Source: an uncultured Holdemanella sp.
GTDB taxonomy: Bacteria > Bacillota_I > Bacilli_A > Erysipelotrichales > Erysipelotrichaceae
Length of the DNA: 64,000 nt
Reading direction: 5' to 3'
Assembly (NCBI RefSeq): GCF_934754935.1
Contig: NZ_CAKVJB010000007.1
Span: forward strand, 1-64,000
The stretch's first letter is position 1. Every line of letters begins with the position of its first letter. The position numbers were made by a program, and so were the translations under genes. The notes under the pieces are model-generated. The model was not told where the DNA came from. It made no database searches and saw only the letters and a program-made list of their open reading frames with translations. Of the stretch, positions 37,619 to 46,695 are shown in pieces.

Positions 37619-37638
37619 ATACACTCGACAGAGTGTAT
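37619..37638. promoter_or_regulatory. Inverted repeat upstream of the CBASS pair
   Basis: ATACACTC and GAGTGTAT are perfect complements around GACA. It lies 14 bases before a consensus TATAAT (37653-37658), where a -35 box would be, and 42 bases before the CD-NTase start. Position suggests an operator. The rest of the 37435-37680 gap shows no gene except a 15-codon ORF at 37490 with no support. Confidence 0.4.
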
Positions 37639-37680
37639 TAGTTAAATAATTTTATAATCTTCAAGATTAGGAGGGGTAAA

Positions 37681-38565
37681 ATGTCAGATATTTCAGTCAG
37701 TCAAGATTTCAGTACACTATGTAAGAATCTTAGAATGAGCGACTATATTGTAAAAGATGTTCAAACACGCTATCATGCTATTACTAAAAGAATAAATAAA
37801 GATTTTTGGCTTACAGATTCAGAAACAAGCCACAGTTTTTATGTAGGTTCATATGGACGAGGTACTGCAATATATACGAGTGATATAGATATCGTTGTTG
37901 AATTACCGTGGTCTGAATATATAAAATATAATAATTATATTGGGAATGGGCAATCGGCTTTGTTACAGTCCGTAAAATCATCGCTTCAAAAAACCTATTC
38001 ATCATCCAATGTAAGTGGTGATGGACAAGTAGTAGTTATTGATTTTTCAAATGGAGTTAAATTTGAAATTGTTCCTTCTTTTAAACTTAATGATGGTACA
38101 TATGTTTATCCCGACACTCATAATGGAGGAAGTTGGAAATATATGGACCCAAAAGAAGAAATGAAATGTTTTAATGGGAGAAATTCTCTTTCTAATAATA
38201 ATCTAAAACGGTTATGTCGTATGGCACGCGCTTGGAACTCAAATATGAATGTGTTTATGAGTGGAATTTTAATTGATACTATTGCATATCGATTTATGCA
38301 GGACTATGAATATGCTGATAAATCATATTTTTATTATGATTGGTTATCTAGAGATTTCTTTAAATATCTTTATGATAATGCTGATAAAGAATATTGGGTA
38401 AAATTCGGCGATAATAAACATGTCACAAAAAAATATTCTTTTAAAAACGAAGCAAAAAAAGCTTATGAGTTATCTCTATCAGCTATTGATGCATATGACA
38501 AAGGATACTCGTATACTTGGTATAGTAAATGGAGGGAAATCTATGGAACAAAATTCCCAATATAG
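37681..38565 (+). CDS. CBASS CD-NTase (SMODS nucleotidyltransferase)
   Basis: A 294-residue cGAS/DncV-like nucleotidyltransferase. The active site is GSYGRGTAIYTSDIDIVVEL: GS at 56-57 and the DxD at 68-70, with the third acidic residue in GVKFEIVPSF. A C-terminal helical part includes NLKRLCRMARAWN. Such enzymes make cyclic or linear oligonucleotides on phage infection that activate an effector. TAGGAGGGG precedes the start. The SLATT-domain gene overlaps its 3' end by 23 bases, so this is a minimal two-gene CBASS; no Cap2/Cap3 or HORMA/TRIP13 genes are present. Confidence 0.85.
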   Translation: MSDISVSQDFSTLCKNLRMSDYIVKDVQTRYHAITKRINKDFWLTDSETSHSFYVGSYGRGTAIYTSDIDIVVELPWSEYIKYNNYIGNGQSALLQSVKSSLQKTYSSSNVSGDGQVVVIDFSNGVKFEIVPSFKLNDGTYVYPDTHNGGSWKYMDPKEEMKCFNGRNSLSNNNLKRLCRMARAWNSNMNVFMSGILIDTIAYRFMQDYEYADKSYFYYDWLSRDFFKYLYDNADKEYWVKFGDNKHVTKKYSFKNEAKKAYELSLSAIDAYDKGYSYTWYSKWREIYGTKFPI

Positions 38566-39115
38566 AGAAAAATTATTAATACAACTAAAAAATTCATTTG
38601 GTAGAGTTGTTTATACATATACCAGCCATTTAAAGCAAGTGAATTCCTTAGAAAGGAATCTAAAAATAATAAAATACAGCCAAATTGTATTATCTGCCTG
38701 TTCAACTGGAGGATTTCTAGGTGCAATTATTACAAATAAAAATGTTTGTACGGTAGTGGCAGGTATTTTCTCAACAGTATTATTAGTTTTTAACTTGTTT
38801 TTCAAAAATTTTAATCCAGAAAATGAGATAAAACAACATATTTTAGCAGCAGATGAATTGTGGCTTATTAGAGAAAAATATGTTTCTTTAATGACAGATT
38901 TCGATATTTTAAGCAATGAAGATATAATATCTACTAGAGATTCTTTGTTACAAAAAACCTATGAAATTTACAAAAAAACGCCTAAGACAAATTCTAGAAG
39001 TTATATGAAGGCGCAAGAGGCATTAAAAAATGAAGAAGAACAGTTCTTTACAAACGAAGAACTCAATCAAATGTTACCATCTCATTTAAGAAAAAGTAGT
39101 GAATCTTTATATTAG
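38543..39115 (+). CDS. SLATT-domain membrane effector of CBASS
   Basis: A protein of 190 residues. A predicted helix at the N-terminus (YREKLLIQLKNSFGRV) is followed by two membrane segments (YSQIVLSACSTGGFLGAIIT and VCTVVAGIFSTVLLVFNLFF) and a helical cytoplasmic tail, the SLATT layout. SLATT proteins are predicted pore-forming effectors activated by nucleotide signals. The start at 38543 follows GGAGGG inside the nucleotidyltransferase gene, giving coupled translation. A terminator overlaps its stop codon. Confidence 0.82.
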   Translation: MEQNSQYREKLLIQLKNSFGRVVYTYTSHLKQVNSLERNLKIIKYSQIVLSACSTGGFLGAIITNKNVCTVVAGIFSTVLLVFNLFFKNFNPENEIKQHILAADELWLIREKYVSLMTDFDILSNEDIISTRDSLLQKTYEIYKKTPKTNSRSYMKAQEALKNEEEQFFTNEELNQMLPSHLRKSSESLY

Positions 39116-39142
39116 GAAGGATTTGTTGAATTCTTCCTTTTT
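39114..39142 (+). terminator. Terminator of the CBASS operon
   Basis: AGGAAG and CTTCCT, with further ATT/AAT pairing inside, form a hairpin that begins at the stop codon of the SLATT gene and is followed by TTTT. It closes the CBASS transcript and separates it from the next gene. Confidence 0.7.
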
Positions 39143-39246
39143 GGTATGCCGGGCATGGCATATATCTAGACAGTGAAAGTCTTTTCGAGTTGTAGGAAAT
39201 GGACGAATGAAATCAAAGATATACTATTTAAGGATTAGGAGGTACT

Positions 39247-40041
39247 ATGGATCAATATAAATTAGAGGATTTAATAGATGCGACAAAAGAAGAAGTTGGA
39301 AAAGAAGTTGTAGAAAAACTATTACCGCAAGTTATTCAAGAAGCAGGAAACATTTTGTTTGATAGAGGTGTGGGAATGTTAGCTTGTCAAGTAGTTGGAT
39401 CTGTTCTACCTGTGGCGAATAATATTCTTCTTTCATTCAACCAACATCGTCTTGAAAGAAATGTTTTGAATGCTTTAAATATCATACAGAGTAGACAAAC
39501 CGAACTAGAAAATAGAATGAATGAGCTATTAGAAAATAATCCATTATATACCAGACAGATTACAGAGGCATTATTGGATAATATAGTGGATGAGATACAG
39601 GAAAGAATGGTTGATTATAATGTGAATGGGTATATCAACCTCTTGAAATCAGATCATACAAATATTGATTTGGGTTTGATGTTTTTTAAAACAATGTCTC
39701 AATTGAATGATTTGGATATTCGTATATTAAAAGCGTATTCAAATCTAGAAGCTGAAGGTGAGAGTATTGTTTCAATATGTAATGAATTAAATCTTGAACT
39801 GGATCAAATCCGCTTTATCAAGGAGAAGCTAGAAAGATTTGGTTTATTACAGAGTCGAAATGAAGAAATGAATGATGATAATTTAAAAGCGATTGTAAAG
39901 TATTTGGAAAACGTTAAAAGAGAGAATCGAAAAAAGAATCCAAATGATGTAAAGGTTCCTAATTTAAAAAGGGTGAGTGGAGCGGATAGTTATCGAATTA
40001 CATCACTTGGTAGACATTATTTGATCATGATTGATAGATAA
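39247..40041 (+). CDS. Unrecognised protein with glycine-rich hydrophobic segment and winged-helix-like end
   Basis: A 264-residue protein. Residues 36-62 form a glycine-rich hydrophobic stretch (GVGMLACQVVGSVLPVANNI), followed by a coiled coil (NIIQSRQTELENRMNELLEN). The C-terminal half looks like a helix-turn-helix/winged unit: DLDIRILKAYSNLEAEG, SIVSICNELNLELDQIRFIKEKLERFGLL and YRITSLGRHYLIMI. The order resembles a membrane- or self-associating effector with a DNA-reading domain. TTAGGAGG precedes the ATG. I do not recognise the family; location after CBASS suggests defence. Confidence 0.65.
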   Translation: MDQYKLEDLIDATKEEVGKEVVEKLLPQVIQEAGNILFDRGVGMLACQVVGSVLPVANNILLSFNQHRLERNVLNALNIIQSRQTELENRMNELLENNPLYTRQITEALLDNIVDEIQERMVDYNVNGYINLLKSDHTNIDLGLMFFKTMSQLNDLDIRILKAYSNLEAEGESIVSICNELNLELDQIRFIKEKLERFGLLQSRNEEMNDDNLKAIVKYLENVKRENRKKNPNDVKVPNLKRVSGADSYRITSLGRHYLIMIDR

Positions 40042-40164
40042 AGAGTTTATTTTTTCATGAAAATTAACAATTGTTTACATATATGATTAAATTATATTAA
40101 AAATATAGTTGTTTTTATGATATATTATTTAAGTATGTTTTATGAATGAAAAGGGAGGGCTTTT

Positions 40165-40872
40165 ATGGCAAAGAGTAGATTAGATCGTATGCCTAGTAAT
40201 GATCTGAATGAAATGGAAGAGATTGATTTATTAGAATTATTTCGTGCGGTTTTGAAATATATTAAATTGATTATTGTGTTATGTATATTGTTTGGAGTCT
40301 GTGGTTTCTTTGGAACTAAGTTATTGATTGCTCCAACATATACAGCTAGTACATCGATTTATTTAACACCTCAGATTAGTGAGAGTGGATCTTTGGATTA
40401 TAATTCGCAGATGGCGAATAGTAAGTTGGTTACGAATGCTGTTAATTTATTAACGCAGAATAACATTATGTCTGAGGTAGCTAAAGATGTTGGATTAGAA
40501 AGTGCTGATAGTGTTAAAAAGCTTGTTAGTGTTAGTAATGAATCGAATACAGAAATTATTACCGTTACTGCTACAACTACAGATCCTAAGTTATCTAAGG
40601 ATATCGCTAATGATACAGTAAGTACTTTTACTAAGACTATGCAGAAGAATTTGAATGTTCGTAATATTGAGGTTGTGGATCGTGCTAAGTTGTCTTATGT
40701 TCCTAGTGGACCTAATATTAAGAAGAACACAATGCTTGCTACTTTAGTTGGTGGTGTAATTGGTGTTGGTTATGCGGTATTAAGATTCTTATTTGATAAT
40801 CGTTTGCGTACGAAAGAAGAGGCAGAAAAATATTTGGGTATTCCTGTTTTCTGTGAGATTCCTGAATTATAA
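40165..40872 (+). CDS. cpsC: CpsC/YveK-like chain-length and kinase-activator protein
   Basis: A 235-residue Wzz-type membrane protein: a first membrane helix at about 35-55 (IKLIIVLCILFGVCGFFG), an extracytoplasmic part with ASTSIYLTPQISESG, and a second helix (ATLVGGVIGVGYAVLRFLF) after the PSGPNIKKN proline motif. It activates the CpsD tyrosine kinase and sets polymer length. AAGGGAGGG precedes the ATG. It opens a regulatory operon that normally begins a capsule locus but here sits about 35 kb inside it. Confidence 0.87.
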   Translation: MAKSRLDRMPSNDLNEMEEIDLLELFRAVLKYIKLIIVLCILFGVCGFFGTKLLIAPTYTASTSIYLTPQISESGSLDYNSQMANSKLVTNAVNLLTQNNIMSEVAKDVGLESADSVKKLVSVSNESNTEIITVTATTTDPKLSKDIANDTVSTFTKTMQKNLNVRNIEVVDRAKLSYVPSGPNIKKNTMLATLVGGVIGVGYAVLRFLFDNRLRTKEEAEKYLGIPVFCEIPEL

Positions 40873-41648
40873 TGGCTAAGTTTATAGATATTCACTCACA
40901 TATCGCTTGGGGTATAGATGATGGTATGCCTTCGATTGAGGATGCTCAAAGTTCTTTGAATCAAGCTCTTTCTGATGGATTTGTAGGAATCTGTAGTACA
41001 CCACACTTTATTCCTGGTCAATTAGATGTTTCTATTTATAATGAGATTGTTTCTCGTCAAATGGAATTAAAGGAAATGAGTCCGATTCCTATTTATTGTG
41101 GTGGGGAAGTCATGATGAATAGTGAATTTATTGATGGATTGGATATGGATTTATATCCTACATTAAATGGATCTAGATATATGCTTGTAGAATATAATGT
41201 TCTTCGTGATATTCATTCAATTGATTATAGAGATGATTGTTTGTATGAATTGAAGGTAAAGGGTTTTGTTCCTGTTATTGCGCATATTGAGCGTTATTTT
41301 CATTCAGGACTTGATTATTCAATTATTGATAATTGGATTGATATGGGTTGTGTTCTACAAATCAATCGTACTTCGATTTTAGGAATGCATGGAAAGACGA
41401 TTCAATCGAATGCATTATCTTTATTGGATGATGGATATTGTGATGTGATTGGTACAGATACACATAGATGTAGTGGACATCGTATTTCTAAATTGAGTGA
41501 TGCGTATTCTGTTGTTTCAAAGCGTATTGGTTCTGATAATGCGGATATATTATTTTATGAGAATCCTAAGCGTATCTTGAGTGATATGGATATATTAAAT
41601 ATTGAGGTTGTAAAGAAAAAGAAGCGTTTTAGTTTCTTTAGGAGATAG
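40872..41648 (+). CDS. cpsB: CpsB/YwqE-like PHP tyrosine phosphatase
   Basis: A 258-residue PHP-family phosphatase. The metal ligands are visible in DIHSHIAWGIDDG, CSTPHFIPG, VIAHIERYF and VIGTDTHRCSGHR. It removes phosphate from the CpsD tyrosines. The ATG overlaps the stop of cpsC by one base (TAATG). The kinase gene follows by 2 bases. Confidence 0.88.
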   Translation: MAKFIDIHSHIAWGIDDGMPSIEDAQSSLNQALSDGFVGICSTPHFIPGQLDVSIYNEIVSRQMELKEMSPIPIYCGGEVMMNSEFIDGLDMDLYPTLNGSRYMLVEYNVLRDIHSIDYRDDCLYELKVKGFVPVIAHIERYFHSGLDYSIIDNWIDMGCVLQINRTSILGMHGKTIQSNALSLLDDGYCDVIGTDTHRCSGHRISKLSDAYSVVSKRIGSDNADILFYENPKRILSDMDILNIEVVKKKKRFSFFRR

Positions 41649-41650
41649 AA

Positions 41651-42361
41651 ATGGCAAAGAAAAAGAGAAATCAGTTTGATGTAGATGAGATTTATCGTGG
41701 GTTGCGTACAAATATTGAGTTTAGTCAAATGGATGAGGCTATGCAGGTTATCACTTGTGTAAGTACGGTTCCAAATGAAGGAAAGAGTACTATAGCTTGT
41801 AACTTGGCTCGTATTATGGCAGCTAAATATAAAAATGTATTATTAGTTGATTGTGATTTAAGAAATGCATCGGTTCATAAAACGTTACATATTTCAAATC
41901 GTTCAGGACTAACAAATATTATTTCTGAATTTCAAGAAGGTTTAAGTATTAATTCTTATGAGGGTGTTCAACAAGTTCAATATGATGGTGGACAAACATT
42001 GACTGTTATTACAGCAGGTCATAGAGTACCTAATCCTAGTGAAGTATTAGGATCTAAAAGAATGGGACGCTTTTTAGAACAGGCTCGTAAAGAATTTGGA
42101 TATATTATTATAGACTCACCACCAATGGCCATTGCATCAGATACGATTCCATTGAGTAATGTGAGTGATGGCGTATTATATGTAGTGGATGCGAAATCTT
42201 CAGATAAACGTAGAGTTAAAACTGCTATCAATGACTTAAAACGTAATGGTGGACACGTGATTGGTGTTGTATTAAACAAAGTGGATATGAGTGATGAAAA
42301 CCGTTATGGCTACGGATATGGATATGGTTATGGAGGAGACGATGATGGTAAAAAGAAATAG
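41651..42361 (+). CDS. cpsD: CpsD/YwqD-like tyrosine kinase
   Basis: A 236-residue bacterial tyrosine kinase with Walker A VSTVPNEGKSTIACN, Walker A' VLLVDCDLRNASVHK and Walker B YIIIDSPPMAI. The C-terminal tail RYGYGYGYGYGGDDDGKKK is the tyrosine cluster that is autophosphorylated. The cluster is encoded by near-repeats of TATGG(A/C) at about 42304-42333. The lipoprotein gene starts inside its end. Confidence 0.9.
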   Translation: MAKKKRNQFDVDEIYRGLRTNIEFSQMDEAMQVITCVSTVPNEGKSTIACNLARIMAAKYKNVLLVDCDLRNASVHKTLHISNRSGLTNIISEFQEGLSINSYEGVQQVQYDGGQTLTVITAGHRVPNPSEVLGSKRMGRFLEQARKEFGYIIIDSPPMAIASDTIPLSNVSDGVLYVVDAKSSDKRRVKTAINDLKRNGGHVIGVVLNKVDMSDENRYGYGYGYGYGGDDDGKKK

Positions 42362-42905
42362 TTTAATATTCCTTACAGCTTTTGGTCTACTTCTAACAGG
42401 CTGTAGTAAATCTGGTTTAGAAATCACAAAAGATGATATTTTAGAAGTAGCTAGAGATGATGCGAATGCCACAAAAAGTGAATGTGAAAATGTATCAATC
42501 AAAGAACAAAAAGGTTCATATATTGTTTCTTTTAATACAAATGGTGGATCTTATGAATATAAGATTGGTAAAGATGGTATTATAAAAGAGCGTAGTTTTA
42601 AGCGTGGTGCTAAAGAAGAGACTACTGAAACTGAAAAGGTCGAAGAACCAGTTAAGAAAGAAAAATCAACAACTAGTAAAAAAGAAGAAGAAAAGTCTTC
42701 AACTTCATTTGATGAAGGTCAACAACAGGCAATCAATGCGGTATTGGCAAATTCTGGCTTAGAACAAGATGATGTTACGAATATTACTTGTTCTTTAGAT
42801 TCAAATACAAACCAATATACAGTTACATTTGTATTGAATGGTGTTACTACTACAGCTGTTGTGGATGCAGCTACATTTACTGTAATATCTACAATTTTAG
42901 GATAA
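42345..42905 (+). CDS. PepSY-type lipoprotein
   Basis: A protein of about 186 residues with a signal peptide and lipobox (FLTAFGLLLTGC), so it is probably lipidated at Cys. Two PepSY-like units flank a Lys/Glu-rich linker: ITKDDILEVARDDANATKSE...YEYKIGKDG and QQAINAVLANSGLEQDDV...TAVVDAATFTVIS. GGAGGAG precedes two adjacent ATG codons (42342, 42345). It overlaps the kinase gene by 17 bases. PepSY domains often inhibit proteases or act in the envelope; the role here is unknown. Confidence 0.78.
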   Translation: MVKRNSLIFLTAFGLLLTGCSKSGLEITKDDILEVARDDANATKSECENVSIKEQKGSYIVSFNTNGGSYEYKIGKDGIIKERSFKRGAKEETTETEKVEEPVKKEKSTTSKKEEEKSSTSFDEGQQQAINAVLANSGLEQDDVTNITCSLDSNTNQYTVTFVLNGVTTTAVVDAATFTVISTILG

Positions 42906-42912
42906 GCATACT

Positions 42913-42938
42913 ACCTTCCAGAAATGGGAGGTTTTTTT
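42913..42938 (+). terminator. Terminator of the cpsCBD-lipoprotein operon
   Basis: ACCTTCC and GGGAGGT pair (one G-U) around AGAAAT, followed directly by seven T residues, 8 bases after the lipoprotein stop. Confidence 0.85.
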
Positions 42939-42996
42939 ATTTTGTGTTGGTATGTTAAAATTGATGTGATGAATATATTAATGGAGAGGTAAACTA

Positions 42997-45900
42997 ATGG
43001 ATTCGTTTTCTTTAGAAGAAATGGTTGATAAATTTTTTGATATGACTGCTTCAGATGATAAGTTTTTAGAAATGATTGAAGAGTCGAAAAAATATGATGT
43101 GTTTAATTTGATTTCTAGAGTTTCGGCATTAAACTTATTGCATCAAAACCAATCAAAATCACTTTTATTAGATACATATATAGATGGATTGTTACATGAA
43201 TCTTTAGATTGTTTCGATTCTAAATATAAGATTAGTCAAGGGAAATTTCGTAGAATTATTAATGGAATTTCTAACACGAGCTTAAAACTTTCGATTGATC
43301 CACCTGAAAATATGTTTGCACAAAATGTAATGTTTTATGGTAATTATAGAGTTTTAAATGGAATTGATCAGACCCCGGCATATAATCTTCAACAAATGAT
43401 ATCTAGTTTATTTGTCGGTGTTAATTCTTATCCAAAAGAATTTTTGGATGAGGTATATATATTGGTATATGCTATGCTTCATATTTCAGAAGATATAGTC
43501 TGTTCTATTAAAGATATTGAAAACAATCATGAAGAAGATGAAGGAAATGAAATAATTATACCTTCTTCTGAAGTATTAAATCATTATTCTGAGTTAGTTG
43601 TTTTAGTTGGTGATACTTTTAGAAAGTTTCTTCATTATAATAAATATTTATTGGATCTTGTTACAATTGAATTTGGAGTTGAGTTTGAAAGTGATTCGGA
43701 TAATAAGTCATTTTATACGTGTCCATTTTTATACAATGAGGAATTAGATCAATACATTCTTCTAAATGCTGGGTTATTACCAACGGCTCTAGTATATTGG
43801 ATTTTGACTATAGCTAAAAAATATGGAATATATGAAAACATAATGGAAAGTTATAATCAGCGTATTTTTAATGAGTGTAAGCATTATTTGTCGAATTTAG
43901 GACATAAAAAAATACTAGAATCTCAAATGGATATTGAATTGTTTAGTTGTGATGGGTATAAGGAATATATCGCAAGTGTTCATAATAATCAGCTTATGAT
44001 TGTGATGTATGTGTATGACTTTTGTAAGGATTATACTGCATTTACATTACATTCAAAGGGTGAAACGGTTGATAATGAAATTATTGATGGTCGTTTATCT
44101 TATCTTTTTTCTAAAATCGAAAATTTTGGAATAAAAAAAGAAGATGTATTTTTTACAGTGATTACAAATTCCATTGGAAGATCTATATCTTTTGGATTTA
44201 ATAAAAATGTTTATTATTATACACCATTATCAGTAAATCCATTTGAACTGATGTGTATCAGTATAAATGAAAAAAGTACGACTATGTTTATACCTAGATA
44301 TTTAATGGCGAAAAGTAAATTAAACACAATTGATACGGGTCTAGTGAGTGAATTGAATTCGATTGAGTTGTATCGGGAAAATCATTCTTTCTATATGAGT
44401 GATGATATATCGGCTGGTGAGGTTACAACTATTTTTACTCTAGGAGATTCCATTGATTATATTATCCGAGCTATTAAAAAGGAAGATAAAAGATGTGTTG
44501 AGGGTACGGAAAATAGTACTTTTGCAGAAGTTGTTCTTGAGGATGATATTAGACAGATTTATATTGAACCAAATTGTGTGTATCGAAATGAAATTTGTTA
44601 TTATTTGGTGTTTGATCATTTTAATTTATGGATAAAAGCCAATGATTTTAAGGATGGAAAACAAATAGATTTATGTCGAATGCTGTTAGACATGCTTTCA
44701 TATTGGCTTTCTGAATGTAGGTTTGTTTTAAATCAAATTGATGGTTGTAAAAGAACTTATGAGATTCATTTAGTGTTGACGAATGAAGCAGATCAATATC
44801 AATTGTTCGACAAAGACATACACTCATTGAAAGAAACATTAGAAATTTGTGATACCTTTCCGGTGTTGGAATTATGGGTTTCACCTGAATCGTTTCAATA
44901 TTTAAAATGTAATGATAATTCAAGAGAAAAAGAATTCATGCAAATCGTAATCAAGCATTTAAATAAAATGATTACTGGGAATAATAAATTAGACTTAAAT
45001 ATAGATTCGTTGTTTATAAATCCTATGCGAAAGAAACTTCATTTTATAAATTATCAAAATAATCCATGTTTTAAGCCAGTTTTTAATCAAGACAATCATT
45101 TTGTGCATGATGAAGATGAAGATATGTTACTTGATGAAATAGGAGAAGAATTAATACGTTCGGGTCAGTGGGGTATTGGTGTTGTTCGTGATAGTAAACA
45201 AAAATCAGACCTTATGCATGCTGTAGTTGATATTTTGTTTAAAAAACTGCAAGATGAGGTTAGTGTATTAGATTCAAAGAATCTTCTGGAAATATTCTAT
45301 GATGATTTAGAAAAGCTTTTATATAAAAATGTATTGATTCATCAAAGATATGCTCAAGATATTGCTTGTTATCCTGAAAAGGAACAAGATATTTTAGAAA
45401 AAATCAATACTGACAATAAAACTTCGGTCGCTTTAAAATTCCTTGTAGAATATGTTGCAGCGATTCCTCCAAAGGGGAATGTTCCAATTGGAGAAGGTCA
45501 ATATGAACGATTATTGGCAATTTGTTTCTTGATTATTGATTGGTCTTATAAAAATGATTTATTCTACTATAAGATATTTGATACACCAGTTGAAATTCTA
45601 AAATCGCATCGTGTGGGTTTGAAACACGGTGAATTTGAACATATGTATACTGTGAATCAGACTGTCAGAAAAAATCAATTATTATCTTCTTCAACTTTTA
45701 AAGATGCAATTCAATGGGTGGAGCGTAAAAATTATTTAAATGATATTGATATTGTGTTTGAAAAAGAGTTTGGATATACTTTAAAACAGCTTGTTGATTT
45801 TGTGGAAGGTTTAAATGAATATAGTAAAACATTAAAAGGTGATACGGTTTTTACGGCAAAAACGAATGAAATCATAGAATATTTAACTACAAATTATTCA

Positions 45901-46665
45901 GAATTAGACAAGGATACAATTTCATTAATAATTGAATCTGTTTCTTTAAAGCGAAGAGATAAATATCTTCCTGCCCCTAAACCATTTAGAAATGAGGATG
46001 TGTATCCTTGGAGATTCAATAGAGAATTATCATTTGTTCGACGACCTATACTTATTCGTGATGATGAAATGATTTGGGGAAACCGTCAATTAAGCCATAT
46101 GATTCTATTTGTATTGGATTTAATTGATAATGGTAAGTTAAAGACAAAATCTAAAGAAATGGAATCACTGATAGGTGAAATAAGTGATGTCAGAGGTGCT
46201 GAATTTAATGAACTTGTTTATCGAAAATTAAAAAGTTTTAATACATTTGATGTATACTCCAATGTAAGTAAAGTAAACAGAAATAAAATAGCGGAAAACA
46301 AAAATCCATTAGGGGATATAGATGTTTTGATTATTGATAAACAATATCATAAAATTATTGCAGGTGAGGTTAAAGGATTTAATGTATCAAGAAATCCATA
46401 TGAAATGTATTTAGAATATAAGAAAATGTTTGAGAGCACTAAAAAGAAAAGATGTTTCTACGATAAACATAGCCGTCGTGTAGATTGGTGTAGTAATCAT
46501 ATTGAAGATTTTAAAATACAGTATAATCTTGAAGATGTTGAATGGGAAGTCGTTGGTTTATTTATTTTGGATCAACCTTTAATAAGTACAAAAATTTATC
46601 ATAAAGACATAAAAATGTTGACGGAAAAAGAACTATCCGTAGAAAATATTAGAAGTGTTTATTAG
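42997..46665 (+). CDS. 1222-residue protein with C-terminal PD-(D/E)XK nuclease motif
   Basis: I do not recognise the family. The first ~1000 residues appear globular and helical, with no membrane segment, no Walker motif and no zinc cluster; they contain an acidic stretch (HDEDEDMLLDEIGEELI). The last 180 residues look like a PD-(D/E)XK nuclease: GAEFNELVYRKLKSF, then PLGDIDVLII (D1107/D1109) and AGEVKGF (E1124, K1126), followed by RRVDWCSNHIEDF. GGAGAGG precedes the ATG. Terminators or gaps isolate it from the sugar genes on either side, so it is likely an inserted single-gene defence factor. The nuclease call is moderately secure; the rest is open. Confidence 0.7.
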   Translation: MDSFSLEEMVDKFFDMTASDDKFLEMIEESKKYDVFNLISRVSALNLLHQNQSKSLLLDTYIDGLLHESLDCFDSKYKISQGKFRRIINGISNTSLKLSIDPPENMFAQNVMFYGNYRVLNGIDQTPAYNLQQMISSLFVGVNSYPKEFLDEVYILVYAMLHISEDIVCSIKDIENNHEEDEGNEIIIPSSEVLNHYSELVVLVGDTFRKFLHYNKYLLDLVTIEFGVEFESDSDNKSFYTCPFLYNEELDQYILLNAGLLPTALVYWILTIAKKYGIYENIMESYNQRIFNECKHYLSNLGHKKILESQMDIELFSCDGYKEYIASVHNNQLMIVMYVYDFCKDYTAFTLHSKGETVDNEIIDGRLSYLFSKIENFGIKKEDVFFTVITNSIGRSISFGFNKNVYYYTPLSVNPFELMCISINEKSTTMFIPRYLMAKSKLNTIDTGLVSELNSIELYRENHSFYMSDDISAGEVTTIFTLGDSIDYIIRAIKKEDKRCVEGTENSTFAEVVLEDDIRQIYIEPNCVYRNEICYYLVFDHFNLWIKANDFKDGKQIDLCRMLLDMLSYWLSECRFVLNQIDGCKRTYEIHLVLTNEADQYQLFDKDIHSLKETLEICDTFPVLELWVSPESFQYLKCNDNSREKEFMQIVIKHLNKMITGNNKLDLNIDSLFINPMRKKLHFINYQNNPCFKPVFNQDNHFVHDEDEDMLLDEIGEELIRSGQWGIGVVRDSKQKSDLMHAVVDILFKKLQDEVSVLDSKNLLEIFYDDLEKLLYKNVLIHQRYAQDIACYPEKEQDILEKINTDNKTSVALKFLVEYVAAIPPKGNVPIGEGQYERLLAICFLIIDWSYKNDLFYYKIFDTPVEILKSHRVGLKHGEFEHMYTVNQTVRKNQLLSSSTFKDAIQWVERKNYLNDIDIVFEKEFGYTLKQLVDFVEGLNEYSKTLKGDTVFTAKTNEIIEYLTTNYSELDKDTISLIIESVSLKRRDKYLPAPKPFRNEDVYPWRFNRELSFVRRPILIRDDEMIWGNRQLSHMILFVLDLIDNGKLKTKSKEMESLIGEISDVRGAEFNELVYRKLKSFNTFDVYSNVSKVNRNKIAENKNPLGDIDVLIIDKQYHKIIAGEVKGFNVSRNPYEMYLEYKKMFESTKKKRCFYDKHSRRVDWCSNHIEDFKIQYNLEDVEWEVVGLFILDQPLISTKIYHKDIKMLTEKELSVENIRSVY

Positions 46666-46695
46666 TTAGTTAATCAATATGTAAAGGAGTAGTTT

